Source: Bacteroidales bacterium (GTDB lineage Bacteria > Bacteroidota > Bacteroidia > Bacteroidales > Bacteroidaceae). From it: a DNA stretch of 20,975 nt. Positions 1-6,723 of the stretch are shown here, piece by piece (position 1 is the stretch's first letter; the number at the start of each line of letters is the position of its first letter). The stretch lies in assembly GCA_004557035.1 (NCBI GenBank), contig SFFB01000033.1, positions 1 through 20,975 of the forward strand, read 5' to 3'. Under the pieces are notes generated by a model. The model searched no databases and was not told the DNA's origin. It saw only the letters and a program-made list of their open reading frames with translations. A program made the position numbers and the translations under genes.

Positions 1-1705
1 CAGAGGCATAATCGGTTTCCTTATTCATATCCCATCCTCCCAATAATTGAGCATTCTCAAAGTTCAACTTGATTTTTTTGGTAGAGTAGGGCTTACGCGT
101 GAGCCAGTTGCGTACCTTGTTATAAAGTGGTGTGACGTCGTTCAAAGCATCCCAAACACTAAGCAGTTGTGGGTAGAACACATTGTCCTTGTCTGCTTCG
201 TCACCACTTCCCAGGAGGGGTTTGATGAAAGATTGTAATGCCTTAAATGTATCAAGGAAATCTTTGATGAGTTTGATGGCTTCTTCAGACTGATTGATGG
301 CGGCATATTTCCCTTCCAGCACTTCTCGAGCAGCGATATATTTCAATTCAATCTGAGTGAACAGATTCTCCTTTTGCTCGGCTTCACGGTCGTATGCGCC
401 AAGTTGTGCGAAATAATTTTCTATAGGATTCTCACCCTTATCTTTGATAAATGAGTTGAGATAGGAGATAGAGTAACTTTTCTGTTGTTTGAATATCTTC
501 TTAACTCGTTTTTCAAATAATTCAGCATCGCGTTTCTCTTTTGGCGTCGGTTTGATTTTGAGTCTCAACTCTTCTTTTATAGCGCTTGTAAAGACGTCAT
601 ATTGTCCAAACATTTTTTGAGAGATGTCAGTTAGCCCCGTATCGTTTGAGATGTAAATATGGTCAGTGTCATATCGGGCAATATTTTTCAGCAGATGGCG
701 AATGTCATTCTCATCGTTTCCAAACAAAACCGGTTGAATAGAATGATAAAAATCATTGATTGCAGTGATCATATCGTGGTCGTCCTTAAACTCCTCTGGT
801 AACCATGAGAGCGCAACCCGGTCGCTAAGGATCATTTTATATAAGGGCTTCAGAAACGGCAATTTACTATCTGAATGCTGCTGGTTATATAGATTGACAT
901 ATTCGTTTATTCCTTTTATTTTAGTGCCATCTTCTTCTGTCTTTCCCCCTATTATATAATTATAGACTTCTATTTGCTCTTGGGTGAGGGTTACAGGGAA
1001 ATAGTCCAGTTGGAACATCTCGGAGATATGCTCCACATTGAGATAAAGGGAGAATGCTGATTCAATCTCAGGGAATTGTTTAGCCACCTCGCTTTCTGCA
1101 ATCTTTGCAAAAGAGCGAAGGTTGTCATAGAAACGAGGAAAATTCTCGTGTATCAGACGATAAGCGATTGCTGTGGATTTTTCTTCGTCTGAATACATAT
1201 TTTTTCGGTTTTCGTGAAAACCCGTGAAATATGTAGTAAAGCCTGCGAAATGTTCTACGACTTGCTTCTCTGTCTCATCTGAGACAAATTCAGGTAGGTG
1301 TATCTTGATCAGTTCTTTCTTGAACAGGTCCCCATAGGTATTGCCCTCTTTAAATGCTTTGACGATTTGCTTTCGAAGATTGTCCTTAATCTCGTTTAGT
1401 TTGTCTTCGTCGTCAGCGTCTCTCTTGCTTTTGCCCAATAAGGCGGCGTATTCTTCTAATGAGTCATCGCTGTCATCTGTGTTTTTTACCTTGAGCTCGC
1501 AATTATTCATGCACATGGCAATAAAGGCTTTGTGATATCTGTCGATAATTTTCTTCATCAACTGGTATTCCATGTCTCTTTGCTTGTCTTGTGTCAAAAA
1601 CCCTTTCTCTTCTATGTGCTCCAGCGTTTTGCCTACAGGCTTCAGCTCAAAACGTAAGGTTTTCGACAGGTTGTACAATCCGGTCAGCTCTTCTAAAGTT
1701 TTCAT
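1..1705 (-). CDS. cas12a: Cas12a (Cpf1) type V-A CRISPR effector, N-terminal part, cut by left edge
   Basis: This is the RNA-guided nuclease of type V-A CRISPR systems, which processes its own crRNA and cuts double-stranded DNA next to a T-rich PAM. I translated the minus strand from ATG at 1705 to the edge: 568 residues, no stop or frameshift, the last codon ending at position 2. Residues 1-30 (LYNLSKTLRFELKPVGKTLE) are the typical Cas12a start (WED-I). Residues 160-192 carry the REC1 signature (TGFHENRKNMYS, then AYRLIHENFPRF). Residues 527-566 are the second WED segment (LYNKVRNWLTRKPYS, KLNF, GGWDMNKETDY). Full-length relatives have about 1200-1330 residues, so RuvC and Nuc lie outside and activity cannot be judged. 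No clear Shine-Dalgarno precedes the ATG. Base composition is more AT-rich than the neighbouring hsp20 and nifJ genes, fitting a horizontally moved locus (inference). Family assignment is very secure. Confidence 0.96.
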   Translation of the reverse strand, partial: MKTLEELTGLYNLSKTLRFELKPVGKTLEHIEEKGFLTQDKQRDMEYQLMKKIIDRYHKAFIAMCMNNCELKVKNTDDSDDSLEEYAALLGKSKRDADDEDKLNEIKDNLRKQIVKAFKEGNTYGDLFKKELIKIHLPEFVSDETEKQVVEHFAGFTTYFTGFHENRKNMYSDEEKSTAIAYRLIHENFPRFYDNLRSFAKIAESEVAKQFPEIESAFSLYLNVEHISEMFQLDYFPVTLTQEQIEVYNYIIGGKTEEDGTKIKGINEYVNLYNQQHSDSKLPFLKPLYKMILSDRVALSWLPEEFKDDHDMITAINDFYHSIQPVLFGNDENDIRHLLKNIARYDTDHIYISNDTGLTDISQKMFGQYDVFTSAIKEELRLKIKPTPKEKRDAELFEKRVKKIFKQQKSYSISYLNSFIKDKGENPIENYFAQLGAYDREAEQKENLFTQIELKYIAAREVLEGKYAAINQSEEAIKLIKDFLDTFKALQSFIKPLLGSGDEADKDNVFYPQLLSVWDALNDVTPLYNKVRNWLTRKPYSTKKIKLNFENAQLLGGWDMNKETDYAS

Positions 1706-1862
1706 GCTATATGCGTTTAAGGGGTTAATAATCAAGATGGTAGTCGGATGGGTGTTGTTCTGGCCAGCCCCTTTCTTATCTCATTCATCAGTTCGTATGC
1801 TGGTAATCAGCAACTAATGCTCTCTCGGGATAGCCATTCGTGTCGCTCGTGTATCGCCATTG

Positions 1863-1892
1863 CAAATATAATAATATTTATCTTTCCGCAAT
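1863..1892 (-). promoter_or_regulatory. Probable Bacteroidetes-type promoter for cas12a
   Basis: Read on the minus strand, TATATTTG (1863-1870) matches the Bacteroidetes -7 consensus TAnnTTTG exactly. ATTG (1889-1892), 18 nt upstream, approximates the -33 TTTG. Transcription would begin near 1857, leaving a leader of about 150 nt before the ATG at 1705. In that leader AAGGGG (1768-1773) could pair with CCCCTT (1719-1724) close to the start codon. The -7 match is good; the -33 match and spacing are weaker. Confidence 0.5.
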
Positions 1893-1996
1893 GCATTCCA
1901 ATTTTACATCGACCTTCTCTGATTCATATCCAGCCTATGAGAGGGCATTTGACGCCATAAAATTCCGCTCCCTATATACCGTGAGTTTTGCCTTTT

Positions 1997-2059
1997 CTCC
2001 AATCACACAGTCACGGCGTTTTTGCCGTGCTGAAAATCAGCGCATTGCTGTGATTGGAG
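1997..2059. repeat. Three-stem palindromic element
   Basis: An 11-bp perfect outer inverted repeat, CTCCAATCACA (1997-2007) and TGTGATTGGAG (2049-2059), encloses two smaller stems. One is CACGGC/GCCGTG (2012-2017 and 2024-2029); the other is CTGA/TCAG (2030-2033 and 2037-2040). The result is a cruciform or three-way-junction shape of 63 bp. A partial copy of an inner arm (CAGTCACGCC) recurs just to the right, near 2075. No T-run follows on either strand, so it is not an ordinary terminator. It could be a REP- or MITE-like sequence, a protein-binding site or a structured RNA; I cannot tell which. Confidence 0.6.
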
Positions 2060-2104
2060 CGTTTGGTCACGTTCAGTCACGCCTTTCGGTCTCTTTTGAT
2101 GAAA

Positions 2105-2149
2105 CAAAAAAGCCCGCAGACGGGGCTCTCGGGGAGCGGCGTCTGCGGG
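2105..2149 (-). terminator. Rho-independent terminator of hsp20
   Basis: On the minus strand a perfect 10-bp GC-rich stem, CCCGCAGACG (2140-2149) with CGTCTGCGGG (2113-2122), is followed by CTTTTTTTG. It begins 35 nt after the hsp20 stop codon. Confidence 0.93.
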
Positions 2150-2183
2150 ATGTGATGGTGGCCGTCGGTGCGGCTGTGGCGGT

Positions 2184-2627
2184 TTATTGCACTTCGATGA
2201 AGCGAGAAGCCTTTTGCTTTTCCTCCTCGGTCTGCTTGGGCAGGGTAATGGTGAGGATTCCGTCGTTGACGGAGGCTGATATGCGGTCGCGCTCTACACC
2301 CTCGGGCAGGCTGAGGGTCTGTTTGAACTTGGTGTAGGTGAACTCGCGGCGAAGGTAGCGACGGGCCTTTTCGTCTTCGTCAGCTGTCTTGGCTTGTTTC
2401 TCCATAGAGATGACCAAGTCGCCGTTTTCGTCAAGACAAATCTTGAAGTCGTCTTTGTTCATGCCCGGGGCGGCCACTTCGACGCTGTAGGCTGCATCGG
2501 ACTCAAGCACATTGACGGCCGGCGAGGTGATGCCGCTTCTGAAGAAGTGGTCGATGTCGAAGAAATCGCTGAAAGCGTTAGGCAACCAGTTTTGGGTGTG
2601 ATAGGGTTTCGGAATAATCTGTGTCAT
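2184..2627 (-). CDS. Hsp20-family small heat shock protein
   Basis: This is an ATP-independent holdase chaperone that forms oligomers in the cytoplasm and keeps unfolding proteins soluble during stress. The product has 147 residues, the usual size. A short N-terminal arm (residues 1-35, with NAFSDFFDIDHFF) precedes an alpha-crystallin domain at roughly 36-135. That domain contains the beta-strand motif VEVAAPGMNKDDFKI and the family hallmark ASVNDGILTITLPK. The C-terminal IEV resembles the I-x-I/V motif that docks subunits. The start at 2627 is supported by a good Shine-Dalgarno (AAAAGGAG, 2637-2644) 9 nt upstream, the clearest in the window. The gene stands alone, with its own terminator at 2105-2149. 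I saw no CIRCE operator upstream and no exact TAnnTTTG, so its control is not evident from the sequence. Confidence 0.95.
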   Translation of the reverse strand: MTQIIPKPYHTQNWLPNAFSDFFDIDHFFRSGITSPAVNVLESDAAYSVEVAAPGMNKDDFKICLDENGDLVISMEKQAKTADEDEKARRYLRREFTYTKFKQTLSLPEGVERDRISASVNDGILTITLPKQTEEEKQKASRFIEVQ

Positions 2628-2981
2628 GGTTTAAATCTCCTTTTCTTTTTTTGTGTTGATATATGTGTTTGTTTATGTGTTGGTCTGTCGGTCTTTGTCG
2701 GTCGACGTCTTATATGAGGCAAAGCTTGTGCCGCAGGGCTTTTTTTTAACACGATGAAAACAACAATCTGCTTTATTGGCCCGTTTTTTAGTCTGTGAAA
2801 ACAATGTTCACACCTGCTAACTGACATGGCTTGCGACACGTTGACAGCCCGGCGTGCCGGATTGGCAGAGTGGGGCCCCGGCCTGCCGGACAAACGCGGC
2901 TCGCCGAGCTATCTAACAAAAAACGCAGGCCCTACGGGGAAGTGTAGGGCCTGCGGCAGGAGGGAAGATTAGTCTATAGGA
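2628..2981. other. Intergenic region between hsp20 and nifJ
   Basis: This holds the hsp20 ribosome-binding site and untranslated leader at its left end and the nifJ terminator at 2918-2955. Between them (about 2700-2910) are imperfect GC-rich inverted repeats (CCGGCGTGCCGG and CCCGGCCTGCCGG around 2849-2889). No gene is supported here: an open frame of 89 codons at 2624-2893 on the minus strand has no recognisable content and overlaps the hsp20 start. A promoter for hsp20 must lie here but I could not place it. Confidence 0.6.
2918..2955 (-). terminator. Rho-independent terminator of nifJ
   Basis: On the minus strand a perfect 12-bp stem, CGCAGGCCCTAC (2944-2955) with GTAGGGCCTGCG (2924-2935), is followed by TTTTTTG. 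It starts 26 nt after the nifJ stop codon. Confidence 0.94.
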
Positions 2982-5900
2982 TTATTCGGCGTCGGACCAG
3001 TCTTCTTTGGTTTTGCGGACGTAGGAGGCGTAGCGGCGCTGAGCGGCGCGTTTGGTCTCGTCGAAGAGTTCCTGGGCCTGTTCGGGCAGGGCTTTCTTCA
3101 GTGAGAGGAAGCGTACCTCGTGGTCGAGATAGTCTTGGAAGAGGTCCCAGTTGGGCGCCTTGGAGTCGAGCGTGAAGGGGTTTTTGCCTTCGTTGGCCAG
3201 CTCGGGATTGTAGCGCCACAGGTGCCAGTAGCCGCACTCCACGGCACGGGCTTCTTCGGCTTGGCTGCGGCCCATACCGCCCTTGATCTTCAATCCGTGG
3301 TTGATACAGGGGGCATAGGCAATGACGAGTGAAGGTCCGTGGTAGGCTTCAGCTTCCTTGATGGCCTTGAGGCACTGGGCCGGGTCGGCTCCCATGGCTA
3401 CCTGGGCCACATAGACGTAGCCGTAGGTGGCTTGCATGAGGCCGAGGTCTTTCTTGGTCACACGCTTGCCGGCAGCGGCAAACTGGGCGATGGCGCCAAC
3501 GGGTGTGGCCTTTGAGGCCTGGCCGCCGGTGTTGGAGTAGACTTCGGTGTCGAGCACGAGGATGTTGACGTCTTCACCGCTGGCCAATACGTGGTCGAGA
3601 CCGCCGTAGCCGATGTCGTAGGAGGCGCCGTCGCCACCGATGATCCACTGGCTGCGCTTCACGAGGAAGTGGCTCAGTTCTTGGATTTGCTTGGCCAGTT
3701 CGTGGCCTTTCTCAGCTCCGGCGTTGATGAACGGCATCATCTTGTCGGCCACCTCGCGGGTGATGTCGGCGTCTTCTTGGTTGTCTATCCAGCGCTGGGC
3801 GAGCTCTTTCATTTCGGCACAAGAGCAGTCGCACATAGTGACTTTCTTCAGCAGGTCGGCCAGACGGGCTTTCATCTTCTTGTTGGCCATGACCATACCC
3901 AAGCCAAATTCGCAGAAGTCTTCAAAAAGGGAGTTGGCCCATGCAGGACCCTGACCTTTGGCGTTGGTGGTGTAGGGGGTAGAAGGGATGGAGCCGGAAT
4001 ATATGGACGAGCAGCCGGTGGCGTTGGCAATCATCTGACGGTCGCCAAAGAGCTGGCTGACGAGCTTGACGTAGGGCGTTTCGCCGCAACCCGAGCAGGC
4101 ACCTGAGAACTCAAAGAGCGGGGTGGCAAACTGCGAGTTCTTGGGGTTGAGCTTGACGTCGACAAGGTGTTGCTTGCTGCTGACGTTTTTCACGCAGTAG
4201 TCCCAATTCTCGGCTTCTGCCATCTGACCGTCGAGGGGTACCATCTCGAGGGCTTTGTTGCCACGCAGGCCGGGGCAGACGTCGGCACAGTTGCCGCAAC
4301 CGAGGCAGTCGAGCACGTCGACTTGCTGAACGAAGTGCATACCCTTCATAGCGGCGGGGGCTTTCATCTCGAGGCTCTTTCCGGCAAAGCCACCGGCCTC
4401 TTCATCGGTCATCACAAACGGACGGATGGCGGCGTGGGGACAAACGAAGGCGCACTTGTTGCACTGGATGCAGTTTTCAGACTTCCAAACGGGCACGAAG
4501 GCGGCTACGCCACGCTTCTCGTAGGCGGCGGTGCCTTGCTGCCAAGTACCGTCTTCGCTCACCTTGAAAGCGCTCACGGGCAGAAGGTCGCCATTCTGGG
4601 CGTTGATGGGGCGAACGAGGTCGGAAATGTAGGCGGGTTCGTCGCGACGAATCTTTTCGTCCTCGGGCAGGTTGGCCCAAGCGGGGTCTACGGCGAGTTG
4701 CTTGTATTCGCCGCCACGGTCTACGGCTTGGTAGTTCTTGTCGACCACGTCTTGGCCCTTCTTGCCATAGCTCTTGACGATGAACTTCTTCATCTGCTCT
4801 ACGGCCAAGTCGACGGGGATGACTTCGGTGATGCGGAAGAAGGCCGACTGCAGGATGGTGTTGGTGCGGTTGCCAAGACCGATTTCCTGGGCAATCTTGG
4901 TGGCGTTGATGTAGTAGACGGTGATGTGGTGCTGGGCAAAATAGCGCTTGGCGTCATTCGGCAGGTTGGCGGCCAACTCGTCGCCGTCCCAGATGGTGTT
5001 GAGCAGGAAGGTGCCGCCGTCGCGCAGACCACGCAGCACGTCGTACATGTGCAGATAGGCCTGTACGTGGCAAGCCACGAAGTTGGGGGTCTTGATTTGA
5101 TAGGTGGAGCGGATGGGGGTGTCGCCGAAACGCAGGTGTGAGCAGGTGAAACCGCCCGACTTCTTGGAGTCGTAAGAGAAGTAGGCCTGGCAATACTTGT
5201 CGGTGTTGTCGCCGATGATTTTCACGGAGTTCTTGTTGGCACCTACCGTACCGTCGGCACCGAGACCGTAGAACTTGGCCTCGAAGATGCCTTCACCGCC
5301 AAGGGCCATCTCCTGCTCGAGGGGAAGTGAGCGGAAGGTGACGTCGTCGACGATGCCGAGGGTGAAGTGGTTTTTGGGCTCGGGCAAGGCGAGGTTGTCG
5401 TAGACGGAGATGATCATTGTGGGCGTGGTGTCGGCAGAGCCAAGACCGTAGCGGCCGCCTACGATGAGTGGACAATTGGCTTGGCCATAGAAGGCGTCCT
5501 TTACGTCGAGATAGAGCGGTTCGCCATTAGCTCCCGGCTCTTTCGTGCGGTCGAGTACAGCAATCTTCTTGGCGGTGGCGGGCACAGCCTCAAGCAGATG
5601 CTTGACAGAGAACGGACGATAGAGGTGGACGCTGACCATACCGACTTTCTCGCCCTTGGCATTGAGATAGTCAATGGCTTCGCGGGCTGCTTCAGTCACA
5701 GAGCCCATACAGATGATGACGCGCTCGGCCTCGGCGTCGCCGTAGTAGCTGAAGAGCTTGTATTCGCGGCCGGTGATTTTCGACACGGCTGCCATATATT
5801 TCTCTACGATGCCGGGGATGGCGTCGTAATAGGGATTGCAAACTTCACGGTGGGCAAAGAAGGTTTCGGGGTTCTCGGCCATACCGCGGGCCACGGGGTG

Positions 5901-6536
5901 CTCGGGGGTCAAGGCCTGGGCACGGAACTCGGCCACCTTGTCCATCGGCACGAGCGGACGGATGGCTTCCATGTCCATCTCTTCAATCTTCTGGTATTCG
6001 TGGCTGGTGCGGAAACCGTCAAAGAAGTTGATGAAAGGCACGCGGCCTTCGAGGGCGGCCAAGTGGGCTACGGCAGAGAGGTCCATCACTTCCTGCACAG
6101 AGCCTTCGCAGAGCATGGCAAAGCCGGTCTGACGGCAGGCCATGACGTCGCTATGGTCGCCGAAGATGCAGAGTGAGTGGGTGGCCAACGTACGGGCCGA
6201 CACGTGGAACACGCAAGGCAGCAGCTCGCCGGCAATCTTGTACATATTGGGTATCATGAGCAAGAGACCCTGTGAGGCGGTGAAGGTGGTGGTCAAGGCA
6301 CCGGCCTGGAGTGAGCCGTGAACGGCACCGGCGGCACCGCCCTCCGACTGCATTTCCTGCACTTTTACCGTGTCGCCAAAAAGGTTTTTGCGTCCCTGTG
6401 CTGCCCATTCGTCTACGTGCTCAGCCATCGGCGATGACGGCGTGATGGGGTAGATGGCAGCGACCTCCGAAAACATGTAAGCCACATGGGCAGCGGCTTG
6501 GTTGCCATCGCAGGTGATGAATTTTTTGTTTGCCAT
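2982..6536 (-). CDS. nifJ: Pyruvate:ferredoxin (flavodoxin) oxidoreductase, single-chain
   Basis: This cytoplasmic enzyme oxidatively decarboxylates pyruvate with coenzyme A to acetyl-CoA and CO2 and passes electrons to ferredoxin or flavodoxin; it is central to anaerobic energy metabolism. At 1184 residues it has the normal length of the fused homodimeric form. In order, the sequence shows: an N-terminal pyrimidine-binding domain (AAAHVAYMFSEVAAIYPITP, then EGGAAGAVHGSLQAGA); the domain II and gamma (EKR) regions; two 4Fe-4S motifs (C689-x2-C-x2-C-x3-C699 and C744-x2-C-x2-C-x3-C754); cysteines for the proximal cluster (GACSGCGETPYVKL); and the thiamine-diphosphate domain (GDGASYDIGYGGLDH, then EVYSNTGGQASKATP). 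No key motif is missing. It is transcribed alone: a terminator follows and a probable promoter lies about 130 nt upstream. The start MANKKFITCDGNQAAAHVAY agrees with the family. Confidence 0.98.
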   Translation of the reverse strand: MANKKFITCDGNQAAAHVAYMFSEVAAIYPITPSSPMAEHVDEWAAQGRKNLFGDTVKVQEMQSEGGAAGAVHGSLQAGALTTTFTASQGLLLMIPNMYKIAGELLPCVFHVSARTLATHSLCIFGDHSDVMACRQTGFAMLCEGSVQEVMDLSAVAHLAALEGRVPFINFFDGFRTSHEYQKIEEMDMEAIRPLVPMDKVAEFRAQALTPEHPVARGMAENPETFFAHREVCNPYYDAIPGIVEKYMAAVSKITGREYKLFSYYGDAEAERVIICMGSVTEAAREAIDYLNAKGEKVGMVSVHLYRPFSVKHLLEAVPATAKKIAVLDRTKEPGANGEPLYLDVKDAFYGQANCPLIVGGRYGLGSADTTPTMIISVYDNLALPEPKNHFTLGIVDDVTFRSLPLEQEMALGGEGIFEAKFYGLGADGTVGANKNSVKIIGDNTDKYCQAYFSYDSKKSGGFTCSHLRFGDTPIRSTYQIKTPNFVACHVQAYLHMYDVLRGLRDGGTFLLNTIWDGDELAANLPNDAKRYFAQHHITVYYINATKIAQEIGLGNRTNTILQSAFFRITEVIPVDLAVEQMKKFIVKSYGKKGQDVVDKNYQAVDRGGEYKQLAVDPAWANLPEDEKIRRDEPAYISDLVRPINAQNGDLLPVSAFKVSEDGTWQQGTAAYEKRGVAAFVPVWKSENCIQCNKCAFVCPHAAIRPFVMTDEEAGGFAGKSLEMKAPAAMKGMHFVQQVDVLDCLGCGNCADVCPGLRGNKALEMVPLDGQMAEAENWDYCVKNVSSKQHLVDVKLNPKNSQFATPLFEFSGACSGCGETPYVKLVSQLFGDRQMIANATGCSSIYSGSIPSTPYTTNAKGQGPAWANSLFEDFCEFGLGMVMANKKMKARLADLLKKVTMCDCSCAEMKELAQRWIDNQEDADITREVADKMMPFINAGAEKGHELAKQIQELSHFLVKRSQWIIGGDGASYDIGYGGLDHVLASGEDVNILVLDTEVYSNTGGQASKATPVGAIAQFAAAGKRVTKKDLGLMQATYGYVYVAQVAMGADPAQCLKAIKEAEAYHGPSLVIAYAPCINHGLKIKGGMGRSQAEEARAVECGYWHLWRYNPELANEGKNPFTLDSKAPNWDLFQDYLDHEVRFLSLKKALPEQAQELFDETKRAAQRRYASYVRKTKEDWSDAE

Positions 6537-6666
6537 AACAAAGAGTGTTTTGTGGTGTCAATCAAACCCGCCAAACGGCAGCCGGAAAGTGCCCAAACGG
6601 ACGTCTCCGCTCCCGCGGCGTGCAGATTGCTATTAAGTGAATGTATGAGGTTGTTTTTAGATGATG

Positions 6667-6674
6667 CAAATTTA
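6667..6674 (-). promoter_or_regulatory. Candidate -7 element for nifJ
   Basis: TAAATTTG on the minus strand matches the Bacteroidetes -7 consensus TAnnTTTG exactly and lies in the 187-bp gap between the hexosaminidase stop and nifJ. I saw no TTTG at the proper -33 distance, so only half of the promoter is supported. The leader would be about 125 nt. Confidence 0.4.
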
Positions 6675-6723
6675 CAATATAGTTTGGTATTTTGTTACGC
6701 CGACTTTACAAAATCCGTCTTGC

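Larger units (their letters stand above)
1706..2183. other. Intergenic region between cas12a and hsp20
   Basis: This 478-bp stretch has no convincing gene; the open frames in it are short and show no recognisable protein. It holds the probable cas12a promoter and leader (1706-1892), a compact three-stem palindromic element (1997-2059) and the hsp20 terminator (2105-2149). I looked for a type V-A repeat (3' end resembling TCTACT-N-GTAGAT, both strands) and for any direct repeat with spacers, and saw none. The CRISPR array is therefore not on this side of cas12a. Confidence 0.8.

Noticed and set aside
1706..2183. Possible CRISPR array or tracr-like RNA on the 5' side of cas12a
   Set aside because: No repeat-spacer periodicity or type V-A repeat end on either strand, and Cas12a systems do not need a tracrRNA.
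2624..2893. An 89-codon minus-strand open frame upstream of hsp20
   Set aside because: Overlaps the hsp20 start and ribosome-binding site, is basic and low in complexity, and has no family resemblance.
4167..6176. Long plus-strand open frames (324 and 269 codons) opposite nifJ
   Set aside because: Antisense shadows of a confidently identified oxidoreductase; no signal, motif or ribosome-binding site.
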